DNA from: Lineus longissimus
Lineage: Eukaryota > Nemertea > Pilidiophora > Heteronemertea > Lineidae
Assembly: GCF_910592395.1 (NCBI RefSeq)
Contig: NC_088315.1
Coordinates: 13,931,808-13,995,807 of the forward strand
DNA length: 64,000 bases
Direction: 5' to 3'
The notes under the pieces are model-generated. The model was not told the origin of the DNA. It made no database searches and saw only the letters and a list, made by a program, of their open reading frames with translations. Positions 1 to 13,275 of the stretch are shown here, one piece after another. Both the position numbers and the translations under genes were made by a program. The stretch's first letter is position 1, and each line of letters begins with the position of its first letter.

Positions 1-2750
1 TCCTTGTCAAAAATCGATGGAGAGGTGTATACACGAGTATGTGATTAAGTAAAATGGCTAAGGTCCTTCGCTTTAACTCATGTATTGAATGATAATGGGC
101 TCTTCGAAAACTACAAATATTAATGAGTTCGGCTCTTCATTCAGGACAAGAAAAAGTCGCTGTTTGGTAAGCCGGGCTTGCCAAATAGTCACTTCCATAA
201 ATGAATATCCCAATAAATATATTGTTATAATAAAATAAATATACCGTAATGAATACAAGTAGGGTCAGAAATATAATAATATTTGGTCATAGTTGCCATT
301 TCAATTATTTTCATAAAAACCAACGATTATTCAGTGTAAATAGGTTAATTTCAACTCCAATAATCTAAAACACAATATGCACGTGCTCTTGTTGACGGAA
401 ATAACTATTAATATCTATCGTGATGCTCATTGGTCGATGGATCTACCAATCCAAGCAATGCCATGATATATTTACCAAATCACGTGACATGTCTGTGGTG
501 CTGGTTCTTTAATGCCTTCCTGTTCGCCAACGTGCATTTGGGAAGATCCGCCCAATGGTTTGCACTCTGACATTTTTTCGTTTTGAGGCCCCTTTGTCAA
601 AGATAAAATAGGTTGTCACAGCAAAGATTCAAAGAGCGACCGCAATAACGAAAACAAGCGCTGACATAAAACGGCGGTTAATCGAAGGGTAGTGGCGTCG
701 AGGACGACGAGGGGACTGGCGCTGGCATACACGCCGGTGCACCGAATCAGCGTGATGATCGGAACGAACCGACCGAATTGTGGCTAAAACCCACCGATTT
801 GGGAATAAAAACTAATTTTCTGAAGATTCATAGTCAAATTCATATTTTGTCATACAGTATGTCTTCAGAGTTTACATATAAAGCACTTAACCGGCAATTC
901 TCTGTCCAAAAATAGTGTTCGTGGTACGTCCGAAATCCAATGATGGAATTTGATTGACCAATGTCTTGCCCGAAAAAGGTTTGAATGACTTTAAAAAAAG
1001 GGAAATGCGACGTTTTGTATAGATGCTTACAGCTGTGTCGCAACCTCTAAACCGATGGGTTCCAACTCCAATGTGGGATGATGTCGTGTTCATTATCATG
1101 GACCCTACTATTGGCAGCTGTAGGCCTACAACTGACCGACCGACATTGACTATGTCTGTAGTCATGGTAGTGTTGTTACGTTGTGTAGGTTATACATGTA
1201 TCATTGCCCTAAAATGTTTTGGCGCAGTTGACATGCCACAGATTTTTCTGGCCTAATTTTTGGCAATGTCAAAATCTGCATGAAAAATATCGATAGTTTC
1301 GGCAACTTCGCGACCTGTCCCAACAAAAAACTAATGCCGCAGTACGCACAACGGGCAACCCCTGCGATTACAAAATATTTTCCTTCACTAATATGTGGCA
1401 GCACGCCAGTCCAGTGTAACTTCTAGGAGGGCCGGGGAAGTCACAGTGTTACTGTTCCAAAAACCTACCTAGATAAAGGCAAATGAAAAAAAGTGCCGAT
1501 TGACCGTTCACAACAGGCAACCCCAACCCACCTCAACCGCACCACTTCCCAACATTCACAGGGGGTCAAATTTGCTTGTAGAGACAATATCACAATCCAA
1601 TCGTCATAAATGAGCAAATAAATCTAAATCAGCGGTCTTAGAAACGGATCACAAAGATCCAATTATGTAATTGTCTCCGCCATCGGCTGAGACTTAGGGT
1701 ATTATTCTCTTCAAGAATAATTATTTCAGCAAACTCTCGTCCCCAGGTGAAAGCTTCATGTACATGAACACGGCAATGCATTGCAAAACATCGATAAAAC
1801 GAGGGTGTCCATGAACTAAGAAGTCAATCTCGGTTACAGCCGCGTAAGTGCTATGGGCATGCATAGCGCAATACATGTAAATTTTCAACCAATAAACCTC
1901 GCCATACCGGCACGATAACTGGTGCCCCGCGTTATGTGTATTACATATTGGCTGCACATATGGAGGAACGTAATGGATAAAGACCAGGGACTAGTCCACA
2001 CCATCGAAGCATTTTTCTATAATACCGGTTAATATAATATAATATTTGGAGTTTATGGGCTGTGAAATAAGAAAAAACGGCAGTGAATTAAAGCAGCTGA
2101 GTTTCAAGAATGTGTTCTTCCCTTCTGGACACTTTATGTTGCCTTGATCAGTCGTATTTCGCACATAAACCATCGCTCCGCTGAAGTGAAAGTGCGATGT
2201 TTTTGTTTTGTTTTTGTCAACATGCATGGCTGTGTGCATTCACGGCTGATCGTCCATGCACTGGATTTTGGTCTGAGAGCACTTATAGTTCCTGGACGTA
2301 TAGTTAGTCCATGTTATTCGGTGAAAATGTGCTGTACCGACGTGGGTCTATAGCACTTTCCACAGTATGTGGCAAATTTAACACAATATACTGTAACCCC
2401 GGTCCCAAATATTTGTAGGCATTTCATTTCGCAGCATAACAACAAACGGGCCATTTCAACCAAATGGCAATAAAAACAATAAAAGCCACCCAAACATTTT
2501 CGGGATTACAGTATACTGCAAACCTAATCGCAATCATAACTATCACTTCAGCTTATGACGGATAGTTTGGGGTGTGGTCTACTTTCGTGACCTACTGACG
2601 TACATGTATTCAATAACCTTTTGAGCTAAGGTATTCACATTTGGTATCAAACTTTAGCTTATGTTGAGTACCTGAACTGACCTACATTCGCGACACACTG
2701 ACCTGCTAAAGGACGAAAATAGCTGCCATGTTTCCAGCACCTTAATTATT
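1..2750. other. gene-free stretch, nothing recognised
   Basis: Short ORFs on both strands overlap each other, match no family I know and lack consistent splice sites. I see no RNA gene or clear transposon end here. Confidence 0.5.
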
Positions 2751-2792
2751 TTGTCTTCCTTTCAGTTTCCTGCAGATGATGATGAATTGAAT

Positions 2793-3132
2793 CTCCTAAA
2801 TGTCAACAACGAGGAAATGCTGTCTAATAAGCCCGACTTGGTGGCCCACCAACCTGATAGTAACCACAGCTCCAGGTGTTATGACACAGTATTGATGCAA
2901 TGGAGACTATTGACACCAAAAACGCTTGCCAAAGACAACTGGATGTACCAACAAAAAACTGTCTCCTAAATGTCAACAACGAGGAAATGCTGTCTAATAA
3001 CCCCGACTTGGTGGCCCACCAACCTGATAGTAACCACAGCTCCAGGTGTTATGACACAGTATTGATGCAATGGAGATAATTGACACCAACAACGCTTGCC
3101 AAAGACAACTGGATGTACCAACAAAAAACTGT
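2793..3132. repeat. 170-bp tandem duplication
   Basis: Two adjacent direct copies (2793-2962 and 2963-3132) differ at only a few bases. The first is preceded by a pyrimidine tract and CAG at about 2765, so it could be read as an exon, and its frame stays open (about 70 codons, no recognised domain). The second copy has a single-base change that creates a stop in the same frame. The near identity points to a recent duplication. Coding status is unresolved. Confidence 0.8.
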
Positions 3133-3435
3133 CGGCAACCAAAAAATACTTGAAACTCCTATGCCTTATCTATTTAAAGGTGACATGTTTCCTTGACAAA
3201 AAGCTGTCAATATTGAACCTTCTTCAAACCAACAGTGCAGTCATGGGTTTCGACTCAGGTCATTGACCCACGTGACCCACTTGAATTCAATGAAAAACCT
3301 AAGCAATATGGAGTTGGCAACTCAAACTTGTCTATTTGAAATGATATTATCAACCCTTTTGTCATCAAAACAAAAACGTCAGGTTAAGTACTTCTTTCTA
3401 CTTATTAAATCTGAGCTAAATTCTGTCATTTTAGC

Positions 3436-3520
3436 TCATCTTGGTGAGCTTATGTCATCACGTCTTGTCCGTCGGCGGTCGTCCGTTGTCCTGTGGCTTG
3501 CTGGTTTGTGAAATCAAGCG
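3436..3520 (+). repeat. interspersed repeat fragment, AGCTCA..TGAGCT type
   Basis: The segment carries AGCTCATCTTGGTGAGCTTA followed by a stretch rich in CGTC and CCGT. From memory it resembles an abundant repeat of lophotrochozoan genomes. A related AAGCTCACCTGA motif occurs near 24080. Family and boundaries are not determined. Confidence 0.35.
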
Positions 3521-4119
3521 CATCGAAGCATTGGAGGTCTATTATGTTTCAGGCCGTATTCAGAAGGACCTTTCGATCGTTTGAATTTCTTACTATTGCC
3601 GCATGGGACGCTCTGGTTTTGTGCATGAAGTTCAGCTTTAGGAGGTGATATTTAAATAATTTGGGATTCCACTAAGAGTTCTTTGAAGAGTTAGCACCAT
3701 GTCTGTTCTATGTAAATGATTATGAAATCCATGTACAGTACAATGTACACTGCTTGTGCTCTTCGTTTTGTGTCTGTTTTCTCTATGGTTTTTCGGCGAT
3801 TATTTGCAATAATTGTGATCACTCCACCTTTATCATATAATGAGTTACAGATTTCAAAAAGTAGGTTTTGTATTTTTTATCAATACATACCGACTTAAGT
3901 TTCTGTACTACTGATACCTTAATCAGGAGCCATCACCACCTTTTAGGTGGCAGCACCACCACGGTGGTAATGATACGACATTCCTTCGAAATTCGGTGCT
4001 ACCATCTACAGTACATAGTGGCAGTGGCTCCTAACCAAGATAACGATAATTCCTTAACCAGGTAAAAAGATTTACACACCCAACCACTCCTGCCAACCTA
4101 CTGCTGGCATGTTTACAGG

Positions 4120-4620
4120 GCCTCTGCAGCAATTTTAGCTGTCATTGTTGAGAGGCGACAGAAACGTCGTCAGAAGCTGATACAAGAGTTGTGTTTGGTG
4201 GGAAGGTTTGACCACATTTCCCCTGTGCTGGTTCACCTGCACTGGCTTCCAGTCAAGTTCAGGATCCAGTACAACATTCTGCTCTTGGTGTTCAAGTGCT
4301 TGACTGGGGAGGCTCCGGCATATCACAGTTTCATGATTCAATTAAAGGATGATCGATCGCCAATGCCTTAGATCTGGATCAGCGATGTTCCTCGAGGTAC
4401 CTCGGTCAGGTGCCGAACTCTTGTTGTTCCTTCAGGGCAGCTGCTCCAAAATTGTTGAACCAACTGCCGTTAAGGCTTCGAATCACTGACCCCCCTCGAT
4501 TTTCAAGTCCCTCCTTAAGGCCCAACTATTTGCAGCTGCCTTCGGGAAAGAAAGCGCTCCAGAATATCCACCTGCTGAGTAATTAGAGCGCTTTACAAAT
4601 GGCAATATTGATTGATTGAT
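4120..4620 (+). pseudogene. CR1/L2-like LINE ORF2 3' end relic
   Basis: Reading + from about 4190 gives a peptide with the C-terminal signature of CR1/L2-type reverse transcriptases: a DHISPVL..LHWLPV block, then a LLLVFKCLTG block. After a stop and frame change comes a degraded APKLLNQLPLR block. The 3' end finishes in GATTGATTGAT, the kind of short tandem tail seen at CR1/L2 ends. Only the C-terminus is present, as expected of 5'-truncated insertions. About 60 bp just upstream (4130-4175) resemble the start of the Harbinger fragment at 13510. Confidence 0.7.
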
Positions 4621-4624
4621 ATTT

Positions 4625-6555
4625 TTCATGTACTGTAAAGTAAAGTGTAATTGTCTTTTTAGAGTTTTCACAAGTTGTACAGTTTTCTCATGACTTAGCG
4701 TTGTATCCACCAATCGTGGTAGGCTATATCAACAAATGGCATCTGGCCTTCATATGTATTCTACGAATCACCAAAAGCCAATCATTATCAGTGATCTAAC
4801 ATATTATTTTCATCAAGTTGCCATATATACATTTTGGATTGAAGGTCTTGGGACCACAAAGCAAAACATCAAATATCACCATTTAACCTTAAGAGCGCAT
4901 CAGCCCACATCTGTTTGATTGCTTTATAGCAGATTTGGGCTTAAACGTGATCAGATACATGATTGGTTGCTATCGATGTGACGTCATCACTATGCCTGAG
5001 CGGTCAGGTTTTATAGATGAGTCCAAGCGATACTTGTACATGTAATGTACTTGGAGAATGGCCCAAATTTTCTGTATTTGTTGTCAGTGCATGTGATAAG
5101 TATATGAGTAGACCATACAGTCTAGAATGATGTCTGTACACATGTACATATCTTTTGATATGCTTTCTCTTTGACTGGGACCCTTTTTGACTACTGATTC
5201 CCGTTATTTATGAACAATTGGGGAAGGATGGCGTCATAAGAGCCATGACCAATCAAATGTTAGTTGTAATATTTGGTTCATAAACACTTACAATGTCACC
5301 AATTATTTACGTGTTGGTAAGGATTAGCATCAAAAATGAGACGAAGTAAACACTGTGTTATGATCAAGTCCCTGCTCGCGATGAAACTTTCGGTGATCGA
5401 GAGCGTGAATTTCGATACGGAAATTTTTGACGTGGCTTAATACTAGCTTTATATCGTTTAAATCCTAGAATAGCCACCGTAATGACATTTACGAGTGATT
5501 TATATACAGCTGATCCTATATGTGCACAAATTCGAGATATTATCAGTCGGCCCATGTCTCGGATATGTAATTTTAAAGATAAGTTTTTCTTCTGAATAAC
5601 CCGATATGTGTAACAGACGCGCCTCAATCGACTTGCGTCGACACAGATAGCCTATCAATATTTTATGAAACATTTATTTTTGTATCTAATTCATGTACTT
5701 AGAAAACGTACACTGCAGGTCAGACAAATCATTTCCTTATAACATCAGTCTCGCGAGACGAGAGTTTGACAAAGAAACTGTACACGCTGTGATTGGTTAC
5801 CACAGTTATTTGAATGGTTCTGCTCATAAGTGGATTGTTATTCAGTGAGCTGTCGTCCGCTTGTCTGAAGTATTTCTGCACCTTGGACACCCCTTATTCT
5901 AATGCTCTGTACTGCAAAATAACATGCGGTTACGATTTTCCATCAATCCAGAAAGCAGATCGCCACTGAGAAAACTTTTTTCCATCACAGCTAAAAAAAA
6001 TTTCTCTTCCCGATGTAGCTGTGTAATGATGTGTGGCTAGCCAGGCGTCACTCGCCTTAATGCAATATGTGAAATGACTGCCAAGATGCAATCAAAGACG
6101 GTACGACTAAGGCTTGGTAGCTACTTTGCTTCCAGGTGATGACACCAACCCAATCAAGCATCATGATGGCCGCTTGTGCTGGATGTGAAACTAGATAGTG
6201 AAGCTTTGACTCACGACATCTTATATAGCCTAATTAGTGCTTCTGGCCATCTTGACTAAAAGAAATGATTGGAGGGTGTTCTCAACATGAGTTTCATGTT
6301 TTATGGCACTTTATCTACGAGAGGACCGAAGGAAAGGAGACAATATCATGCGTGGAAAAGATATAAACAAGCAGTCTTTAAAAAACACTGAAGGGGTGGT
6401 TCGAATTGTGGGCAGGGTAGGGACTGAGGTTTTTGCGCATATGATGGGGGCAATCTGGGCAGGAGTTGTTGAAATGTGATGTGGTATCATCAGAGGAACC
6501 TGTCATAGATGTTTTCATTGCAAATCTATATTGGTAGCAGCGTTCAGGAGAAATT
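4625..6555. other. gene-free stretch
   Basis: I see no gene, RNA or clear repeat boundary here. ORFs are short and unrecognised. Confidence 0.45.
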
Positions 6556-6564
6556 ACCGACACA

Positions 6565-7185
6565 CATACTGTATGCATTGAATTAGCTGGCCACCACCAG
6601 GAGATCAAAATAGGCCTATATTCATCATTATACATGTTCTAGGATGACTGGAGAAATAGACGCATGATCAGTCCCATAGGAATTTGTCCGCATTCAGTAG
6701 GCTATGAAGCTCAGGAATGCAATAGCATGCCGCGAAGTTACTATTTATAGCTCACAAGATCATTTGCATGGAAATTTATGACGTTTTAGTCACGTGACAG
6801 GCGGACATCGACACTTATTTCTACGCATTTGAGCTTATTCCAAAGTAAATTATCTTTGACCCTGCATTGTTTTTAGCATGAATAATACCATAGAGTCAGA
6901 GAGAGAAATATTCAGAACAATTATGTAGTATTTCCAACACTCGGACATGTGCCAGATTGAATCTAACTGCCCAAGTTAGAAAGCCTGAATCCATTACGAA
7001 ACCGCATTTTGTCCGACATTGCCTGTAATTCAGCGATGGGGAAATAGAGGGCAGCAGCTGCAGTGACGTCATCTTCGCGGAATGTTATTGCGAATTGATC
7101 TATAATGGCTTATTGCTAGAACATGTATAATGATAGCCCTATTCTGATCTCCTGGTGGTGGCCAGCTAAATGCATACAGTACTGT
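6565..7185. mobile_element. inverted-repeat element with a nested MITE
   Basis: The arm at about 6570-6642 (containing GCTGGCCACCACCAGGAGAT) is the reverse complement of about 7118-7185 (containing ATCTCCTGGTGGTGGCCAGC). Between them sits a complete copy of the 370-bp MITE family described at 6719. The outer element must therefore be older than the inner one. No coding capacity is seen. Confidence 0.7.
6719..7091 (+). mobile_element. 370-bp MITE family, copy 1 of 3
   Basis: Its ends are inverted repeats of about 18 bp, close to GCAATAGCATTCCGCGAA. The body is nearly identical to the copies at 35497-35865 and 61489-61861, all in the same orientation. It is non-coding, and the mobilising transposase is unknown. 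Confidence 0.85.
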
Positions 7186-7191
7186 ATTTAC

Positions 7192-9420
7192 CGTAATTCA
7201 ACTGTGTGGCGCACCAAATCAGGTGATTGGAAATTTCCGCCACGCTTACTCGCTAACTCAACTGGCTATCGATAGGCGGCAGCACCAACAAATTAGACGG
7301 CGCGGATTTTTTGGTTACTAAATGCTGAATTTCTGCAAAAATCAAGTTGCTAATCTACCAAATCAGGATGAAAGGCGAATATATCACTGTTAATGCGATG
7401 CTGCTGCGAAAAATTGTAGCACTTGATGGCGCCAGCAAGCTAAAATGTGTACATTCACATCGCGTATTGACAGCTTGACCTCCACAAGCAGACAACCGAC
7501 TCAATATAAGATTACCACGCTATACATCGGCAATGTATGGAACAAAATGGGTATTAAATAAATCATTTATTCAGCAGGTTATAGCGGCTATTAGTAAATC
7601 CAAGTGGGCGAATCAAGCTGAGATTAATCTGAGAGATCTAGGCAGAATAGGATTGTCTTTTTGGACGTTACAAACATGAGAACTAATTTGTTCACGCAGA
7701 TGCCTACATGGGACAATAGAGGAGTAAAAACGAACAACCAAGCACAGATGGTGGTTCGCAATATATACCACATCGATCTGGAATTTTCGTAAGCAGTGCA
7801 AAGGACAAGTGTGACAAAACGGGCACTCGTTGGAGGAATAATCGAAACTGACCTCCTGAATTTGAGAGACAGGTCAAGGTCAAATAGTTCTATGCACAAT
7901 ATTCAGCTTCTCCCATCGACTCAATGACATACATCGTGATGGTCAATCAGTGAACAAGTTTCTTGACAGAGGTCTAGTTATTGACTGCACCGTACTAGCA
8001 AATTATCCGAGATGCGTGCAGGTTGAAGTCGGACATAATTGCTTGAATGGCACAAGTTGATGGATTAAATTGCAATGAAAACCGAGTACAATGTCCAAGT
8101 ACAATTTCATTAAATAAAGTGTCCACTGTCAAAACGTCCTGTAGCAGACACCATTAGCATTTAATTACATCCATGGCCAAAATGATAATTTCTTAAATAA
8201 TTCATGTATAAGGCTTCCTGGGCTCAATGCAAATGCGGGTTAATGGCAAAATACAAAACTCACAAAATTAAAGTTGGTATGCATGCATAAAAACCCTAGC
8301 GGCTGAGTGAGAAAACGCAAACACCGGTCCGCAAATTCTTGAACGACCGTCAGCCGTGCTTCAAACGCCCTCAGATATGATAGACCACCGGCGATCCACA
8401 GTGACGATACCGTATACAGTAACAGAGCACTGGATGTGTAGCATCCATATAAGCATCGATTTACATATATTACTAAAAATACCCTTGCACCCTCGCACGT
8501 CGGATTCAAACAAAATTATTCCATAAAACCAGCCAAATATGGCGCAGGTGTTGCCTACAACTGTTTTCGAAGCGCAACTGACGATTTATGATAGTCACAG
8601 CGCTATCGATTTGCATGTTCAAAGACAAAAAACGAGTGGGAACTCTCTCTGCCAATACTGTCAAAGGGTAATTTCCAAAGGCCACTTTGAAACTGAAAAT
8701 GTTACAGATGGAACAATAGACCGTATGCGAAAATAAATTTCGGCCATTTTGAAAAGGCCTTTTCACAGGCAGCGTAAGTTTACCGTGACAATAAAGACCT
8801 TTTTCGAATCAAATCTTCACCAAAAGCATTCAAAATATCATGAACATTGGAAGCCATGGACAACTTCAAGTAAATTGCTTGAATGAGCTTGTATATTTGT
8901 ATTTTTGTGCCATGGTAAACATACGTTCCCTGCAAAATGGGCCTTTTAGAATGTCCGAAATTTCTTTTCGCAGGATGTCAATATAAATACACCATTCTGT
9001 CAAGCTTGTACGCGAAAAGAAAACATATTCAATCGGCTTCATGGCGTAAATAGTGTGGGCCAGACGTTAATGATTATATAATGATTATAAGGTAATTATT
9101 AATAATTATTATAAAGTCATGGAGATTGCGCCTCCAGTCCGCTTATTACTGTCGCAAAGCTGGATTGTAGGTTTACGGTATAGTCACTCCAGCAGCTAAA
9201 CTGTAAATGAAAAAAATATAAATCCAGATTCGTTAAGCTAACTTGGATTTTATGCACAGGAAAACTTTTTTGGGGAGAAAAAATAGTTTGCCTGGTTGAA
9301 TGAACAAACGGCTTGCCATAGTTGCAGAGAATTAATCTAGGGGATCACAAAAAACAAACATGACAATTTCGTAGCTTTTTCATTTTATTTGATGCGAGAT
9401 TCTACATGGGAACGGTATGA
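7192..9420. other. gene-free stretch
   Basis: No gene or transposon end could be supported. Overlapping short ORFs on both strands near 7.6-8.8 kb match nothing recognised. Confidence 0.4.
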
Positions 9421-9741
9421 GCATACAGTAACTACTTGTATTATTTGCCGTGGCAAGTAGGCCTAGTGATTTAAGCCCATATTACGGTTAATACAGTAGG
9501 AGTGTAGGTACCCAGAGAAACAGCCTATTGTAATAACATGAATCCCGGGATGATCAGGTATGCGTAATACACTGAACTAGGAATATGGTCTCTGACGAAT
9601 GTCTGTGGTTTTTTTCAGGTCCCTGATTATTAGTTATTCCTTTGATGACATTTTACGATGTTACTGTCACTTCAAATTGACATTCTTTAATCCTTTAATC
9701 CTTTGACACAGAACATGATTTGCTTGGTGACGTCCACACTG

Positions 9742-9990
9742 TTATGCAATTAAGATGATTGTAACAATGCAACACGCCCGCTGTACCCGCAGCTCCTGCT
9801 CATGGGCTAACCAATGGCGAAATGCCCTTGGATTAATGTCGGTAGCTCGGGTAAATGTCGTTGCATTTCTTGCGAATGCATGGCCAAGAAGATTCGCCTC
9901 CGCAAAATCATCAAGATAAGGTAGTCTCTCATTCAAGAATACGCGTGATGGCGCCGGCGAGGGCGAACGGGCACGTCATCCATGTCATCA
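9742..9990 (-). pseudogene. pogo-type transposase HTH fragment
   Basis: The minus-strand peptide (MNERLPYLDDFAEAN ... ATDINPRAFRHWLAHEQELR) aligns by eye with the psq-type helix-turn-helix at the start of the pogo-like transposase at 26062-26250 (SLAEKIRLLDDYENEN ... FAREHN ... LREEDDLR). A second copy of the same segment lies in opposite orientation at about 10095-10170. Both are isolated fragments. Confidence 0.5.
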
Positions 9991-10723
9991 GCAGGAACAG
10001 GATCATCTGAGTCTTTCTCTAGGTCTCTATTTCCCACTCCATGGCAGCAAGTATATGAACACTAACAGCAGCAAAACTGTCCTCTAACTGCAGCAAAACA
10101 ACATTTGCCCGAGCTACCGACATTAATCCAAGGACGTTTCGCCATTGGTTAGCCCATGAGCAGGAGCTAGGAGCTGCGGGATGACCAGCGGGCGACTGCC
10201 CATGGTCAACCGTCCTGGTATGTTTCATGGCTAAAATACTGAGGTGTGGATACTTGTTATAAAGAAAGTTTTCTTTTATAATGTTTCGCTGCATTGTCAC
10301 AATCATCTTGTTGCATAAAAGTGTGGACTTCACGACACAAATTATGTTCACTACCTCATGTTTATTTGAAGTGACAGTAACATCGTAAAATGTCATCAAA
10401 GGAATAAGAGGACTGATAAAAACCACAGACATTCGTTATACATGAACTCTAGTCCCTGTCGTAAGACACCATATGACTCCACCCACGTAGGTTGCTTCAT
10501 TATTGATCCAAACTGGTACGATTACTCTTCATGATTCCTGATTGGAACAGCTTCATCAGGACGTGATCAATTGGCGGCCACGCCAGGGTTTGAATTGGTG
10601 TGCCACGCATGGATTAGCGCGGCCTGGTCGGCTTTATGAAACACACATGAGCACTCGGATGAACTAACATTTTAATATTCTATTTAAAGGATCGTAATAT
10701 TTACGCGAAAAATCTTGAACAAT

Positions 10724-11270
10724 TTATACAGGGTGTCTCAAGACAACTGAAACCCCTTTCCTGCTAAGTCGCCACCTAGGCCGAGTTCTCCTTCCGTCCA
10801 TGAACTCAATACCATCGTCCCATTCTCCTTCATCAATTGGCAGTGGCCCCACACCATTCTCCCTATCATGAAAGGCCGCTTCAAAATCGTTCATGATAAC
10901 TGCTGCATCAACAGCATCCCAAGTCTGCCTCACGATATTGACAACATCAAGTAATGCGATTTTAGGACATTGTCTATCATTAGCTGTGTTTGCACTTCCA
11001 GTTCTTCCATTGTTTCTTATCATGTGACGTAAATGACTTCATTACGGTTACATCCATTGGTTGAGCGATGGATGTTCACCCGGCTGGAATGAAATCAATA
11101 GTTCCACTAATTTCTGTCACTGCATGTCCGAACATTTCAGTCCTATGTACCCGATATCTGTTCACGAGAATGAGGAACTGCTCACTGATTTCTGCCTCCA
11201 CATGGGACGAAACACTTCATCAAGCCAATGCTCTATACAACTTTCCAGAAATGGGGTGCTGTGTGTAAAC
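10724..11270 (-). pseudogene. pogo/DDE_1-type transposase C-terminal relic
   Basis: 10724-11023 on the minus strand encodes a peptide with the segments KIALLDVVNIVRQTWDAVDA and an acidic tail, like C-termini of pogo-family DDE_1 transposases. The segment before it (about 11060-11270) matches, in reverse, the locus at 45240-45480, where the DDE_1 hallmark CTSIAQPMDV is readable. Frames are interrupted. Confidence 0.6.
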
Positions 11271-11768
11271 TAGGTTTACAGGCCACCGTAGACAAATTCA
11301 CTGTAGTGAAATATGACATGCATTTATGGAGTCACGTGGTTTATATGTTCACCCTTATAATAATGTTGTAATAAAGATCACTTCGCATGTGGAGTCACAA
11401 GAAGCACGTAGTTCCTCTTGCGTTTGTCCCTGTGGGCTCTAACAGGAATCTGGTGTTTTAGTATTGATGTTTACAAATGCTGAGTGTCCGAAATAGTGAT
11501 GTCATAAGGGGAAACTGGGCCTTATGGTGGAGGGACCAAGGAGATAGTCATGGTTGACCAACACACTTGAATGCCTTTAATGACGGACAAGGGGAAAAAG
11601 TTAGTTCCAATGCAAGCCACCAAAATATTCCTTCCGACTGTTTTTCACCATTAACCTCCTACAACATTACGAACGTAAATCATCCCAAAACACTCCATTG
11701 CAGACGGACCGGATGGTTGCGAAAACTCCCTATTTTCACCGTCACGTTTATTCGACTTTATGGTATGT

Positions 11769-12213
11769 AAAGCCCGTAGCACACTAGCCGCCAACTTCGG
11801 CGTTCACAGGCGTTTTTTGCTGCAAGAGTCCTGAACGCCTGAAAAATCCCTAGTCTGCTACGAACGGCGTCGGCGAACGCGACTTGCCGCCACTTGCCGC
11901 AACTAAACGCCAAATATCTAACATGTTTGATTTTTGACGCGTGTCGCCGCGTTTGAACGCAAGAAGAAGCCAGGTGTGCTACGGATTGCCGCCTGAATTG
12001 GCGTCGGCGGCGAGGCTATGGCCAATCAGTATGCGTCTTGATGTCACATGATTTCAAAATGGCAGCCTAAAGTGGCGGAAAAGACGCTACTGGACGCCGA
12101 TTCTGGGCAGGTGTGCTCTGACCGGGATCCACTGCCCGCCAACTTCGGCGTCGAGAGGCGTCAGCTGAACGCTTCTTGTCGCCAAAGTTGGCGGCTAGTG
12201 TGCTGCGGGCTTT
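11769..12213. mobile_element. 445-bp MITE, Harbinger-like
   Basis: The ends are inverted repeats: AGCCCGTAGCACACTAGCCG at the left, CGGCTAGTGTGCTGCGGGCT at the right. The homologous pogo-like copy at 45003-45030 lacks this insert and reads straight through, giving an empty site around GGTATGTAAGGTTCC. Flanks are TAA on one side and TTA on the other, compatible with the 3-bp TWA duplication of PIF/Harbinger with one mutation. The body is GC-rich with repeated GCCGC motifs. Confidence 0.8.
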
Positions 12214-13275
12214 AGGTTCCTAACTATCCGGGTATAACTGACCAGACTCTATTATCGGAAGAAACTCGAAATGAATATGCAACTTACAGCAACGTCGGCC
12301 AATACCAAATTGGTTTTCAGACATTCACTATAGGCCAGTTTGCACAAAAGAGTATTCAACACCAGTGCATAATAAAAAGATGGGCTAAATTTAAATTTCT
12401 CCTTTGTAAGGTCTCTTACAACCGGGACAAGAATATTTCTGAAGTTATTAAATCTTGCTTAGTTTCTATATAGTTCAGTGTATTACGCATACCTGATAAT
12501 CCCATCATAATAGGCTGTTTCCCTAGGTACCATCACTCCTGCTGTATGAACCGTAAATTACTAGGCAACCTGCTGCGGCAAATGATACAAGTAGGTACTG
12601 GATTTGATCAGGTGAAAAGGTTTTGAAAAGTCCTTTAGATAGAATGTCCAGGACACAACGGATTCTAATATGCGATCAAGTCTCAGTTATTGACAGTTAT
12701 GGCCTCTATACGACCATATACCATAATCAGTCAGAATACAATAGGGCCCTACTCTTTTTCGAGGGTGACATTTCCTACTTCTACACTGGCTGTGTATGCT
12801 TTTATTCACTCGATGTATGTCCCTCTGTCCAATGCATAGCAGCACGCTGAATCGCTGTACGGTAGTCTAGTGAATGTTATCCCCTGAAGGTGAAACAATG
12901 AACGTAGTCAGTAACACGATTGAATGAACATACTTGTAATTCGAAAACGCTTTAGCGAGAAAACTTCACCAAATTATCAGCAAAACTCCAGATGATCAAC
13001 GGTGCCTCACCGTAGGATATGTCAAATGCACGCGGTCAGTACAAAAATAGTAGATAGCCATGTAATCGGCGCAGCGAATATTTAATGTGAATCGTGACTA
13101 GCATCTGTGTTTATTCAAACCACCTAAACTGATGAGCCAGACATCTTGGAAGTATCAGCAAGTTGACTTGCCCATCTTTTCTCTCATAGTCAGTCAGTCC
13201 ATATACTCGTAGAGGACTGTGATTTTGGATGATACGCCGCCATTTTTACCGTCATAAATTGTTGCCAACTACGAA

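Larger units (their letters stand above)
9427..12602. mobile_element. large pogo-like composite element with long inverted ends
   Basis: About 9427-9575 is the reverse complement, with scattered mismatches, of about 12474-12602, so the 3.2 kb between looks like one inserted unit. Inside are a second inverted pair (about 9590-9880 against 10070-10440), pogo-type transposase fragments in both orientations, and a later MITE at 11769-12213. The part 10445-12370 is homologous in reverse to 44850-47010. Gene fragments are rearranged and broken, so the copy cannot encode a working transposase. Confidence 0.65.
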
